A stretch of DNA of 64,000 bases from Saprospiraceae bacterium (GTDB lineage Bacteria > Bacteroidota > Bacteroidia > Chitinophagales > Saprospiraceae). The notes beneath the pieces were generated by a model. The model did no database searches and was not told the origin of the DNA. It saw nothing but the letters and a program-made list of their open reading frames with translations. Positions 18,386-27,115 of this stretch are shown piece by piece. The stretch lies in the NCBI GenBank assembly GCA_016787575.1, contig JAEUUO010000005.1, positions 1-64,000 of the forward strand. The letters are read 5' to 3'. Every line of letters starts with the position of its first letter. Position 1 is the first letter of the stretch. Made by a program: the position numbers and the translations under genes.

Positions 18386-19981
18386 ATGAAAAGAAGATCA
18401 TTTATACAATCTGTCCCGGTTGCAGTGGGCGGTATGACCGTTACAGCGCATGGTGCAAGTCCACTATTGGCAGCATTGACCAATGCATTGGGCGATACCG
18501 ATCGGGTTTTAGTTATCATTCAATTAAATGGAGGCAACGATGGATTAAACATGGTAATTCCTTTAGACCAATATGCATCCCTTTCACAGGCTACAATTCG
18601 TCAAAACATACTTTTACCGGAAGATAAGGTCTTGAAATTTGGAGGTACCAACAATGCCACCGGATTGCATCCTTCGATGAATCGATTGTACGATTTATAC
18701 AATGAAGGTAAAATGGCTGTCATACAAAGTGTGGGTTATCCAAAATTTAGTTATTCACATTTTAGAGCTACCGATATTTGGATGACTGGATCTGATGCAA
18801 CAGAATACATTAATTCCGGATGGGCTGGTAGATATCTGGCTTACGAATATCCTAATTATCCAGTTGGATTTCCAAACACAGTAATGCCGGATCCATTATC
18901 AATCCGGGTTGGCGGTAATATTGTTTTGGGATTACAGAATCAAGGAGTACCCATGGCAATCTCAATATCCAACACAAATGATCCATTAAATTTAACCGGT
19001 AGTTTATTTCAGGATCCTGCTTCTGCAAATTACATGGGAAAAGAATTGGCCTATGTTCGGGAGGTACAAAGACAAACCGATAAATTTGGAGATTCAGTAA
19101 AAAACTCTGCTGATAAAGGAACCAATTTATCTACCATGTATCCTAAGGCAACTACAGATTTAGGATATACATTAGGACAACAGTTGTCCATCGTTGCAAA
19201 ATTAATTTCAGGTGGAATTAAGACCAGAATCTTTTGGCTGAGCACAGGTGGATATGATACCCATGCCGGACAAGTAGCAAGTGCAGATCATACAACAGGA
19301 ACTCACGCCAATTTATTAAAAGGCTTGTCAGATGCCGTTGGTGCATTTATGAATGATATTAAATTGTTGGGATTGGAAGATCGGGTAATTGGTATGACCT
19401 TTTCAGAATTTGGAAGACGTATCATTTCAAACGCTTCCGGAGGAACGGATCATGGAGCCGCGCAACCTATGTTTGTTTTCGGTAAAAAAGTAGTTGGAGG
19501 CGTTGTAGGCGCAAACCCAATCATTGATCCGAAATCAACAGTAGGTTCAAATTTGCCGATGCAATATGATTTTCGTTCAGTGTACGCTTCTATTTTAAGC
19601 GATTGGTTCTGCGTGCCTGATCCGGATTTACAACAAATATTATTGCGCAATTATCAAAAGTTGCCAATCCTTGATCCTGGAAATTGCATCCCAACCTCTG
19701 TACATGATCAAAACAATCGATTGGGCGAAAACCTGGTTTATGCGTATCCAAATCCATTCGTACAATCCACAAAAATTAAATTTGAAACGAAAGGAGGGCA
19801 TACGCAAATTCAAATAATCAACAATGAAGGTTCGGTAATTAAAACCCTTCTGGATCAAGATATGCAATCTGGAAAATATACACTGGATTGTGATCTTGAA
19901 GATGCGGCCGCAGGAATCTATTATGTAAGATTGCAAAATGGCGTTTTACAACAAGTCAAGTCAATGATGAAAGTAAGGTAG
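18386..19981 (+). CDS. DUF1501 family protein with Tat-like leader and T9SS tail
   Basis: A 531-residue DUF1501 (sulfatase-like alkaline phosphatase fold) protein. The leader MKRRSFIQSVPVAVGG resembles a twin-arginine signal. Core motifs are VIIQLNGGNDGLNMVIPL, HPSMNRLYDLYNEGKMAVIQSVGYP, STGGYDTHAGQ and MTFSEFGRR. The last 80 residues (YAYPNPFVQSTKIKFE and then AAGIYYVRLQNG) form a type A T9SS sorting domain. A Tat-like leader together with a T9SS tail is notable, since most T9SS cargo uses Sec. It is in an operon with the DUF1800 gene. Confidence 0.88.
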   Translation: MKRRSFIQSVPVAVGGMTVTAHGASPLLAALTNALGDTDRVLVIIQLNGGNDGLNMVIPLDQYASLSQATIRQNILLPEDKVLKFGGTNNATGLHPSMNRLYDLYNEGKMAVIQSVGYPKFSYSHFRATDIWMTGSDATEYINSGWAGRYLAYEYPNYPVGFPNTVMPDPLSIRVGGNIVLGLQNQGVPMAISISNTNDPLNLTGSLFQDPASANYMGKELAYVREVQRQTDKFGDSVKNSADKGTNLSTMYPKATTDLGYTLGQQLSIVAKLISGGIKTRIFWLSTGGYDTHAGQVASADHTTGTHANLLKGLSDAVGAFMNDIKLLGLEDRVIGMTFSEFGRRIISNASGGTDHGAAQPMFVFGKKVVGGVVGANPIIDPKSTVGSNLPMQYDFRSVYASILSDWFCVPDPDLQQILLRNYQKLPILDPGNCIPTSVHDQNNRLGENLVYAYPNPFVQSTKIKFETKGGHTQIQIINNEGSVIKTLLDQDMQSGKYTLDCDLEDAAAGIYYVRLQNGVLQQVKSMMKVR

Positions 19982-20103
19982 GTGAATTAGTCTGTAGACT
20001 TTTAGTTGATAGTTTATTGTAGTAAGTTAAGCTGATAAGATTTAATTAGTCTCTAGTCTGGAGCCTAAAGGGAAAATTTATAAGCCTAACGAAAAAACAG
20101 TCC

Positions 20104-20135
20104 AATAGCTTAATAGCCTAACAGTCTAATAGCTT
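20104..20135. repeat. Octamer repeat AATAGCTT / AATAGCCT / AACAGTCT / AATAGCTT
   Basis: Four in-phase eight-base units lie in the 229-base spacer between the DUF1501 and SLC13 genes. They are followed at 20139-20155 by CCTCTTTTCCTCTTTTC, a word also found at 38248-38264 next to another array. The rest of the spacer is rich in similar degenerate words (TAGTCTCTAGTCTGGAGCC). Confidence 0.7.
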
Positions 20136-20210
20136 AAGCCTCTTTTCCTCTTTTCAACCATTAGCCTGCAGGCTTCAGACTGACACCAGACTTTCTCCTA
20201 TATTTACAGC

Positions 20211-21686
20211 ATGAAGTCATTTCGGAATGATATAATTTTTTATTTAATTCTGTTATTGCTGGGTTTGCATTATTTGCTTAATCCATTTGAAATGCAAGCC
20301 AATGCTTTAAAAGTAGTCAGTGCAGGACTTGCTATGATATCCCTTTGGATTTTGGAATTGATTCCAATGCCAGTTGTTGCATTATTGCCATTGATAATTT
20401 TTCCAATTTGGGGCATTGACAGTCTAGCCGATACGGCGAAAAATTATGCGGATCCAATTATTTTTTTATTTATGGGAGGATTTTTTATAGCACTTGCTAT
20501 AGAGAAGTGGAACTTACACCAGCGAATTGCTTTGAGTATTTTAAAAAAATCAGGTGGAAAGGGAAATCACATTCTACTTGGATTTATGGTTTCGAGTTTT
20601 TTGATCAGCATGTGGTTAAGCAATACTGCAACAACCATGATGATGTTTCCAATTGCACTTTCCGTTTTGCATGTAATGGGTTCAAATTTTAAAGGCAAGG
20701 GATTTAATAAATTTTCATACTCAGTCTTGTTAAGCATTGCTTATGCTTCAAATATCGGTGGATTGGCAACGATAATTGGCACGCCTCCAAATATTGCATT
20801 GGTAGGTCTAATGAATGAAGAATACAACATGAACATCAGTTTTTCAGATTGGTTTCTGGTTTGTTTCCCATTGGCATTAACGATTCTATCACTTTTATAC
20901 TGGATATTTACAAGAGTTTTATTTGTTAATAAAATGGATAAGGATGAAACGACCAGAACCTTTATTGAAATGGAATATAGCAAATTGAAAAGCTGGTCTA
21001 AACCAGAACGATATGTCTTATATATTTTTTTAGCTACAGCCTTTTTATGGATTTCAAAAGATGTTTGGGTAAAGTTTACCGGGATCACATTAAATGATGC
21101 TCAAATTGCATTGATTGGTGCTTTAGCACTGTTTGTATTTCCTTCCGGCAAGAAAAAAACGGAATCAACCGATAGCAGTGATTTGGAATTAGATGCTTCG
21201 AAAGTTCCTGGTTCCAGATTGCTGGAATGGAACGATACCCATAAAATGGCATGGGGCATTTTGTTGATGTTTGGAGGTGGATTGGCATTGGCGAAATCAA
21301 TGGAATCTTCCGGAGTTATGAAAATGATCGGGGAGGGAATTGCGAATTATGCACCCCAACAACTTATTTTTTTAATCTTGTTGGTAACGACAATTTCGAT
21401 ATTCTTGAGTGAAATCATGAGTAATATTGCGCAAGTAATTGTGATGGCACCTATATTAAGCTCTGTTGCAATTGCAATGGGAATTTCTCCGATTATCATT
21501 TGCTTACCGATGACCCTTGCTGCAAGTTGTGCAGGCATGTTGCCGATGGGAACTCCACCAAACGCAATTGCATATTCCAGTGGTAAAATTCCATTGAAGG
21601 AAATGTTGAGGGCTGGTTTTGTTTTAAACCTAATTAGTATTCTTGTGATCAGTGTTTTTTGTTATTATTTCAAAATTTCTGTCTAA
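20211..21686 (+). CDS. SLC13/DASS-family anion symporter
   Basis: A 491-residue inner-membrane carrier of the divalent anion:Na+ symporter family (dicarboxylate or sulphate type). The first half has the substrate/Na+ clamshell SNTATTMMMFPIA, then GGLATIIGTPPNIALVG. The second half has SEIMSNIAQVIVMAPIL and GMLPMGTPPNAIAYSSGKI. The second SNT motif reads SNI, a departure from SNT that could affect substrate choice. A hydrophilic insert separates the halves (about 300-335). Substrate cannot be assigned. Confidence 0.88.
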   Translation: MKSFRNDIIFYLILLLLGLHYLLNPFEMQANALKVVSAGLAMISLWILELIPMPVVALLPLIIFPIWGIDSLADTAKNYADPIIFLFMGGFFIALAIEKWNLHQRIALSILKKSGGKGNHILLGFMVSSFLISMWLSNTATTMMMFPIALSVLHVMGSNFKGKGFNKFSYSVLLSIAYASNIGGLATIIGTPPNIALVGLMNEEYNMNISFSDWFLVCFPLALTILSLLYWIFTRVLFVNKMDKDETTRTFIEMEYSKLKSWSKPERYVLYIFLATAFLWISKDVWVKFTGITLNDAQIALIGALALFVFPSGKKKTESTDSSDLELDASKVPGSRLLEWNDTHKMAWGILLMFGGGLALAKSMESSGVMKMIGEGIANYAPQQLIFLILLVTTISIFLSEIMSNIAQVIVMAPILSSVAIAMGISPIIICLPMTLAASCAGMLPMGTPPNAIAYSSGKIPLKEMLRAGFVLNLISILVISVFCYYFKISV

Positions 21687-21715
21687 TCTTAATTTACAAG
21701 TTCAATAGATGTATT

Positions 21716-22225
21716 TTAAAAACAAAGTCCTGTACTAAACCCGATTGGTAAAAATATCAGTTCAATATCATTATAACCTCCCAAAGGGAAGTTGAGATAA
21801 ACTCTAAAATTAAATTTGTTAGAATGAAGGACCTGAAAGCGATATCCTCCAAGAATGGAAAATACGGAGGGCCTGTCGGTTTTTCCAAAAACAAATAAAT
21901 GGCATATTCCTATCTCAAGGTAACTTTTTAGTTTGCCCACATTAGCACTTATTGAAAATGGAATGGTTGCAAACTTATTTGGAGGCGTTGAACAAGGTCC
22001 AAATAAACAAAGCTGAAATTCTTTATTGTATCCAATTCCTATTTTACTTGCCAGAAATGATTTCCCGTCCAAAATTTTAAGGCGCTCATACACAAGTGCA
22101 ATCGATGAACCCTCGCCAAAATTTAACGCAATGCTATTTAATGGACGATTCGAGCTATTCATCCCTGCATCCTGAGCTTTAACTTCAATAAAAAAAATTA
22201 CAAGAAATAGGCTGGTTAAACGCAA
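21716..22225 (-). CDS. Hypothetical secreted protein, probable outer-membrane barrel fragment
   Basis: Unrecognised family. The 169-residue protein has a short signal peptide (LTSLFLVIFFIEVKA, then QDAG) and alternating beta-strand patterns ending in FLPIGFSTGLCF. The aromatic C-terminus suggests a small eight-stranded outer-membrane barrel. The only in-frame start is TTG (22225-22223), preceded by a stop. It ends 30 bases from the convergent SLC13 gene. Confidence 0.5.
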   Translation of the reverse strand: MRLTSLFLVIFFIEVKAQDAGMNSSNRPLNSIALNFGEGSSIALVYERLKILDGKSFLASKIGIGYNKEFQLCLFGPCSTPPNKFATIPFSISANVGKLKSYLEIGICHLFVFGKTDRPSVFSILGGYRFQVLHSNKFNFRVYLNFPLGGYNDIELIFLPIGFSTGLCF

Positions 22226-22286
22226 TTATAAATATTTATATGTATAAAGTTACAATATATTAATTCAGCAAATTTGTTTTTTTCTA

Positions 22287-23714
22287 TTAGTTTTTAAAGC
22301 AGTTTTTATACAGTTGATATTTCGTAGTCGGCAATAGAATGAGTTCCATATTGGGATTAGCTTCTTTTTCTGGTTGTTTAAGAGTTGTCAGATAAAACCG
22401 GGCATTAGAATTTGAACTTGTATCTAAACTGATGTTTTTATAACGCATCAAATATCCATGCAAACTCCAGTCGGGCCACAAACGCTCTGGAATGCAAATG
22501 GTGCTTCCGTCTTCCAAGTAATTCATAATTCGATGGATGTCTTCAAGTTTTTCAACATCTCGACTAATCGAATTTACATTGGAAATAGAAAGGTAGATGC
22601 CTGAACAAAATAACATGATACTCATTGCAATTTGGCATTTTAAAGCAAGCTTATGGATTTTTATCCGGCTCATCAAGTCCGTTAAATGTGGATATGCGAG
22701 AATTCCCAATCCAATAGCAAAAAAAGGAAAACTGGGTAAAATGTAAAATCCACTTTGCTTTAAACTGATAGTCATTGGCAATACTCCGGCTGCTCCAATT
22801 AAAAGAAAGGGCATTGCTTTTATCCAATCAAAGGTTTTTTTAAAATGATTTTGTAAGCCAATCAAATACAACAACAAGCAAAATGCAAGGGCGGGTATTA
22901 ATTCATAAATGCACCTTTGTAAAATATACCCTCTTGATTCAACGGATTGGATATGGATAATGCTATTTAATACCTGAAAATGAATGTAGTTTTTTAGGCA
23001 ATGAAGTGCTTGCTGATTTAAAATAACCAAAGCAACCAATGGAATGCTTGTTGACAGAATCAGCAACACAGATTCTTTGATGCATTGTTTTAATTTATTT
23101 GTTTCTGAGAAAAAGTAAAAAAAAATTGGGCAAGTCCAAGGAAAAAATGCAACAAATCCTTTTGTTAAAAAACCCATTGCCAAAAAAAATCCTGCCAAGA
23201 GAATGTATATTGTATGTATGTATGTATGTATGCGGCTTTTTAAGTAAAAAAATAAACTAAGGGTGGTAAATACTCCGACGGTGTTTTCCAGTAAGTTATT
23301 GGTACTGGACCAATGGACTAAAGGTATGCTTAACCACAATACCAATGGAAACCAAGCATGCTTGAGAGATAATAGAATCCAGATTCGACAAATCAGAAAT
23401 CCTGTTAAAAAAATGCAAGCCAAAGAATATGCTTTTTCAACAAAATGTGCTGTTCCAAAATATTTGAAAAAAAGAGACTGTATGCCCAATGCTAATGGAG
23501 GGTGTTCATAAAATACGGGAAACAAAGTTTTGCTAAAATGGGAGTGCCAGAAACTACCCATACCACAAGACAGGTTTTTAGAAATACAGGCATAAAACAA
23601 CCCATCCATAAACATACCTTCCGAAAGTATATGCGGTGAGGCAATAATTAGAAATACAGCTGCTATAAAAAGAAAGACGAAAAAATCTGGTTTGAAAGGT
23701 TTAATGAATTTCAA
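22287..23714 (-). CDS. GT39/ArnT-like glycosyltransferase (GT-C fold) with tetranucleotide repeat
   Basis: A 475-residue polytopic membrane protein of the PMT/ArnT type, which transfers sugars from polyprenyl phosphate carriers. The first periplasmic loop has the acidic motif MFMDGLFYACISKNLS (D38) and the family EHPPLALGIQS motif at 70-79. About ten to twelve membrane segments follow. A run of TATG units at 23211-23232 encodes residues 161-168 (RIHTYIHT). The only start is TTG at 23714, with an in-frame stop upstream. Lipid, LPS or protein O-glycosylation are all possible acceptors. Confidence 0.8.
   Translation of the reverse strand: MKFIKPFKPDFFVFLFIAAVFLIIASPHILSEGMFMDGLFYACISKNLSCGMGSFWHSHFSKTLFPVFYEHPPLALGIQSLFFKYFGTAHFVEKAYSLACIFLTGFLICRIWILLSLKHAWFPLVLWLSIPLVHWSSTNNLLENTVGVFTTLSLFFYLKSRIHTYIHTIYILLAGFFLAMGFLTKGFVAFFPWTCPIFFYFFSETNKLKQCIKESVLLILSTSIPLVALVILNQQALHCLKNYIHFQVLNSIIHIQSVESRGYILQRCIYELIPALAFCLLLYLIGLQNHFKKTFDWIKAMPFLLIGAAGVLPMTISLKQSGFYILPSFPFFAIGLGILAYPHLTDLMSRIKIHKLALKCQIAMSIMLFCSGIYLSISNVNSISRDVEKLEDIHRIMNYLEDGSTICIPERLWPDWSLHGYLMRYKNISLDTSSNSNARFYLTTLKQPEKEANPNMELILLPTTKYQLYKNCFKN
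23211..23232. repeat. Tetranucleotide repeat (TGTA x5.5) within the glycosyltransferase gene
   Basis: Twenty-two bases form 5.5 perfect four-base units inside coding sequence. The unit length is not a multiple of three, so gain or loss of one unit shifts frame about a third of the way into the protein. This is the configuration of contingency-locus phase variation, although the copy number is low. Confidence 0.85.
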
Positions 23715-23806
23715 TTTAGCACAATTTAGCTTCTATGAATTATTTAAAAAAGCTAAATTTATTTTTTGTAGGCATAGCACTGGTATTAGAAAATCTGCAA
23801 TGCCGT

Positions 23807-24295
23807 TCAATCTCGATCCTCCGATTGTGATCCCCCATTATTTGGGAGCGCACTGGTTTCATAAATTTCAGTATGTCGGATTTGTCCGCCGAGATAACCA
23901 ACTCGTACAATCACTGTAAAACAAAACAAGGAAATAAATAATGCTATTTGAGCGATTAATCTTGCTTTGTTTAAGTTTTTAAGATTAAATATTAAACCAA
24001 CCAATGCATTTAGTCCTAATGCAATCTGGCTAATAAGTGCAAAAAGTGCCGCTTCCTCATGCTCGTGAATTCGTTTTTTTAGTACGCCCGGTATTTGCTC
24101 AACCAACTCTTCAGCAGATTCTCCGGTGAAGTATGAAATTACGGCTCCAAGAGCGGATAAAATTAAAACCAGGTAAGAAGCCGAAATAGTGTGATTGCTT
24201 TTGCTAAAAAGCCCATAAGCCAGTACGATAGCACCAAGTATGCTACCAAATACAGGAAGGTGCGTTATAAGCAAATGAACGTGAGCTAGATTCAT
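23807..24295 (-). CDS. DUF2231-like small membrane protein
   Basis: A 162-residue protein with four predicted membrane segments, opening with VHLLITHLPVFGSILGAIVLAYG. The HPxx/ITHLP start, the following GESAEELVEQ loop and HEHEEAALFALISQIALG resemble DUF2231 and related four-helix membrane proteins. Conserved histidines in the first helix and in HEHEE could bind haem or metal (inference). Stand-alone gene. Confidence 0.6.
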   Translation of the reverse strand: MNLAHVHLLITHLPVFGSILGAIVLAYGLFSKSNHTISASYLVLILSALGAVISYFTGESAEELVEQIPGVLKKRIHEHEEAALFALISQIALGLNALVGLIFNLKNLNKARLIAQIALFISLFCFTVIVRVGYLGGQIRHTEIYETSALPNNGGSQSEDRD

Positions 24296-24341
24296 TGTTT
24301 AAATTTAGATAAATGTATAACATGTTTTTCGGGTAATTATT

Positions 24342-24947
24342 TTAAGTTTTGGGCAATTTATTATTTGCTTGCTTGATAAGATTTTGGAAAGCCTCTGAAA
24401 GCATCAATTCATCTGGATTCAATGGAATTTTCGGATTTATTTTATAGTCTTTGAGTGTTTTTTGAAACCATTTTACATCATGCCATTTGCCTAATTTAAA
24501 ACCATTGTTTTTAAATATTCCGATTTCATAAAAACCCAATTTGGCATGAAGCATTTCACTTTGTGTATTTGGGATAGTAACTGCGGCGTAAATGTTATAA
24601 AAGCCTTGTAAACTCAAGATTTTTAGTAAGGTTTCATAAAGCAAGCTCCCAAGGCCTCTACCATGTATTTGACCTGACAAGTAAATCGTAGATTCTGCAG
24701 ACCATTGATAGGCAGTTTTGTAACGGTATTTGCTCGCATAGGCATATCCAGCTATCTGGTTATTTTTTAGACAAACCAACCAGGGGTATTCGCGAATGGT
24801 ATCTGTAATTTTATTTTGAAATTCCTGAATTGTCGGGGTCGTATAATCAAAGGTAATGGATCCGGTTTCCACATAGTTTTTGTAAATTTCCAGGCATCCT
24901 GCAGCATCTGAAGCTAAAATGGGTCGGATTGAATATGCAGCTTCCAT
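24342..24947 (-). CDS. GNAT N-acetyltransferase (phosphinothricin acetyltransferase-like)
   Basis: A 201-residue acyl-CoA-dependent N-acetyltransferase. It opens with YSIRPILASDAAGCLEIYKNYVETGSITFDY, typical of the PAT/YncA group. The acetyl-CoA loop appears as IYLSGQIHGRGLGSLLYETLL, and the C-terminal MLHAKLGFYEIGIFKNNGFKLGKWHDVKWFQ is diagnostic of this branch. The final 30 residues (PLNPDELMLSEAFQNLI) are an extension. Substrate unknown; methionine sulphoximine or sulphone are known for relatives. Confidence 0.85.
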   Translation of the reverse strand: MEAAYSIRPILASDAAGCLEIYKNYVETGSITFDYTTPTIQEFQNKITDTIREYPWLVCLKNNQIAGYAYASKYRYKTAYQWSAESTIYLSGQIHGRGLGSLLYETLLKILSLQGFYNIYAAVTIPNTQSEMLHAKLGFYEIGIFKNNGFKLGKWHDVKWFQKTLKDYKINPKIPLNPDELMLSEAFQNLIKQANNKLPKT

Positions 24948-25033
24948 TTAATTGTTTTTTCTTAGTATTCAATTGAATATTTACCGGCTATTAAATTATT
25001 TTAAAATTAAATTCTTAATTAAATATTATGTAG

Positions 25034-25041
25034 TAAATTTG
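25034..25041 (+). promoter_or_regulatory. Putative -7 box (TAAATTTG) of the Cys-rich peptide gene
   Basis: An exact TAnnTTTG match 43 bases before the 25084 ATG supports the small ORF being transcribed. No TTTG is found at the expected -33 position. Confidence 0.4.
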
Positions 25042-25083
25042 AAAAGAGCGATTTAAATTTTTTACATTTTAATCAGAACCATC

Positions 25084-25266
25084 ATGGAAATACAAACAAA
25101 TGTAGAAATTCCATTGATAAAGATGGAGTTAAAACCTTGCGAGCGTCACGAAATCTGTTTAGGGGGTGCTGTTTTTAAAACCAACATGCTTTGTGGCTGT
25201 TGCTTTTGTGAAAAAGGATCCTGTCTGTGTGAATGGCACAATGAAACAAGTGGATTTTGGTCCTGA
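25084..25266 (+). CDS. Small cysteine-rich protein, unknown function
   Basis: A 60-residue ORF with eight cysteines: C19, C25, then the dense cluster C37, C39, C40, C42, C47, C49. His at 22 and 52. The spacing (CGCCFC, then CLC) suggests a metal-thiolate site or tight disulphides; no signal peptide is present, so a cytosolic metal-binding role is more likely. A -7 box TAAATTTG at 25034-25041 lies upstream. The Cys density (13 percent) and codon choice like its neighbours argue that it is real. I do not recognise a family. Confidence 0.55.
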   Translation: MEIQTNVEIPLIKMELKPCERHEICLGGAVFKTNMLCGCCFCEKGSCLCEWHNETSGFWS

Positions 25267-25338
25267 TTTTTAAAGACGGTTTATTTAAACTTATAGCGTC
25301 AGGATGGGAAGTCCAATAGAACCTGGGATTTGATTTTT

Positions 25339-25986
25339 TTAAGAGTGACCTTCGTTTAATTCAATTAAATAGCTCATTAATTGGCTGGCTGATTCCAGTA
25401 CAGGCCCACCCATGGGATCTTGGAATAATTGATTGATGGGACCCTGACCAAAGTAAAGTCCGTCGGAAACTAAAAAACTCAATCGAACCTGACCGGTATC
25501 TGGAAATGGCAATCGATCCTGATTCCAGGGACCAATTTGGTTGACAACCTGAATGCTTTTATCAAGTAAATCTTGAATTAATGTATTGGATTGATCGCGT
25601 GCTTCTTCTAGCATGATTATTCTTTCAGAATAATTTATATAGCGGGCTGAGCCGTCATTGTAAGCTGCTAAAACATCAAGTCCTTCTTCCAGGCCAACCT
25701 CTATGACAACTGCCAATAGTTCCTTCGTTGTGATTTTTTTTCCAAGTTTTCGCAATTGATTGTATGCTATTAATCTCACACGACTTTCCAGGGACCGATC
25801 TTCGGAAACTTTTGTTAAGTCGTCCGGATTTAATGGCTCAGCAAACAACAGATCCCATGGATACTGTGTATTTTCTTTGGTTGCATTATTAAAGTATTCA
25901 AGCTTATCGCAAAACAACATTTCATACACCTGATTGATGGCGTCATTTTTATAAGGTAAAAATGAGGCTGTATTCTGGTTTTCCAT
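25339..25986 (-). CDS. Conserved hypothetical protein
   Basis: A 215-residue soluble protein that I do not recognise. It is largely helical and acidic, with LESRVRLIAYNQLRKLGKKITTKELLAVVIEVGLEEGLDVLAAYNDGSARYINYSE in the centre. The stretch IGPWNQDRLPFPDTGQVRLSFLVSDGLYFGQGP near 150-180 looks like a compact beta domain. No signal peptide or membrane segment. A -7 box TACATTTG (minus strand 26013-26006) lies 20 bases before its start. Confidence 0.6.
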   Translation of the reverse strand: MENQNTASFLPYKNDAINQVYEMLFCDKLEYFNNATKENTQYPWDLLFAEPLNPDDLTKVSEDRSLESRVRLIAYNQLRKLGKKITTKELLAVVIEVGLEEGLDVLAAYNDGSARYINYSERIIMLEEARDQSNTLIQDLLDKSIQVVNQIGPWNQDRLPFPDTGQVRLSFLVSDGLYFGQGPINQLFQDPMGGPVLESASQLMSYLIELNEGHS

Positions 25987-26005
25987 AGTTCCTGAATTAA
26001 TTTGA

Positions 26006-26013
26006 CAAATGTA
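26006..26013 (-). promoter_or_regulatory. Putative -7 box (TACATTTG) of the 215-residue hypothetical gene
   Basis: Exact TAnnTTTG match on the minus strand, 20 bases from the ATG at 25986. A TTTG lies 24 bases further upstream, a longer spacing than usual. Confidence 0.35.
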
Positions 26014-26123
26014 ATTATTAAATCAATAAATTCGCTACAAAAGAAATAAATCAATCTGTTAGTCATAAATTGTAACAAATTTGGCTTACTGTTGAAAATG
26101 GATAAATTTCTGGCAAAGATTTT

Positions 26124-26131
26124 TACATTTG
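26124..26131 (+). promoter_or_regulatory. Putative -7 box (TACATTTG) of the 105-residue membrane protein gene
   Basis: Exact TAnnTTTG match, 38 bases before the ATG at 26169, and the mirror of the box at 26006-26013 serving the divergent gene. Confidence 0.4.
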
Positions 26132-26168
26132 TAAATGGTTCTTTGTGATTAATCATTAATTCTTTTAG

Positions 26169-26486
26169 ATGAAAACGTATATAAAGGTTCTATTAATTGT
26201 ATATGGATTAGCGGCAGTTTATTTTTTGTATTTAGCTGCAATAAATATGTTTGTTTATTTTGCAAATAGATCCAAAGGTTTTTATGAACCCTTTTTACCT
26301 GCAGGGAGAAATTTAGGACTGGGTTTGGTATTCGCTTTGATTGCTGGTTTGTCTTGGTTTCTTGTTCGACAACCAGCTTATCAAAAAGCCGGAAACTTTA
26401 TCGCATTGTTACCACTAATTGCAATTGGTTTGTTTGTTTGTTGGTTTTTAATTATAATGATATCTTCCGGAGGAAAGTGGAATTAA
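26169..26486 (+). CDS. Small membrane protein, unknown function
   Basis: A 105-residue protein with three hydrophobic segments: about 5-32, 49-67 (LGLGLVFALIAGLSWFLV) and 75-98 (FIALLPLIAIGLFVCWFLIIM). No motif I can name. It is divergent from the 215-residue hypothetical protein and stands alone. Confidence 0.6.
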   Translation: MKTYIKVLLIVYGLAAVYFLYLAAINMFVYFANRSKGFYEPFLPAGRNLGLGLVFALIAGLSWFLVRQPAYQKAGNFIALLPLIAIGLFVCWFLIIMISSGGKWN

Positions 26487-26667
26487 TAATAATTTAATTG
26501 AATGTATTGGAAATGGCCGGACGTTTTAAAGTATAAAATTTAAGTCCAAAAGCTTTTCTTTCTGTACGTTTTAAATGTATTAATTACGTTTCAAACCGGC
26601 ACCAACATGAATTCATAGATTAATTAAATTTATCTATTGTAAATTCGAAAGAAAGCTATCTTTAATT

Positions 26668-27027
26668 CTAAACTTTGCCTGTATAAATTACTCCGGAAGT
26701 TGGAGTCTCATTTAGTTCGATTTTTATTAATTGGGGAATTTGTGGTTTGATCTGATCCCATAACCAAATAGCAATTTGCTCACAAGTTGGGTTTTCCAAG
26801 CCAGGAATATCATTCATCAATTTATGATCAATGGATTTTATAATTGGATCAATGGCTTTATAGATTGCAGAAAAATCCATGACCCAATTTAAGTGTGGGT
26901 CCAATTTATCGTCAATAAATACGCTTAAATGATAGGTGTGACCGTGTATATTCCGGCATTTATGACCTTCTGGAACATTTGGCAAGAAATGGGCTGAATC
27001 AAAGGTAAATTTTTTAAATATTTGCAT
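26668..27027 (-). CDS. queD: 6-carboxy-5,6,7,8-tetrahydropterin synthase
   Basis: QueD converts dihydroneopterin triphosphate to 6-carboxytetrahydropterin, the second step towards queuosine and other deazapurines. The ATG at 27027 gives a 119-residue protein matching E. coli QueD (121) in length. Zinc ligands are H13 (FDSAHFLP), H28 and H30 (IHGHTYH). The catalytic C24 lies in HKCRNIHGH, followed by DHKLMNDIPGLENPTCE. A TACCTTTG box at 27075-27068 lies between this ATG and the upstream start candidate at 27081, supporting the shorter form. QueE and QueC are not in view. Confidence 0.93.
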   Translation of the reverse strand: MQIFKKFTFDSAHFLPNVPEGHKCRNIHGHTYHLSVFIDDKLDPHLNWVMDFSAIYKAIDPIIKSIDHKLMNDIPGLENPTCEQIAIWLWDQIKPQIPQLIKIELNETPTSGVIYTGKV

Positions 27028-27067
27028 GGTGCCAGGATCTAAATAATCACATTTCCAATAATTGCGG

Positions 27068-27075
27068 CAAAGGTA
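27068..27075 (-). promoter_or_regulatory. Putative -7 box (TACCTTTG) of queD
   Basis: Exact TAnnTTTG match on the minus strand, 41 bases from the preferred queD ATG. Transcription from here would begin downstream of the alternative start at 27081, which decides the start codon. Confidence 0.45.
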
Positions 27076-27115
27076 ATCCAAAAATGGATTTAATTTATTG
27101 GTAAAATATTCTCAA

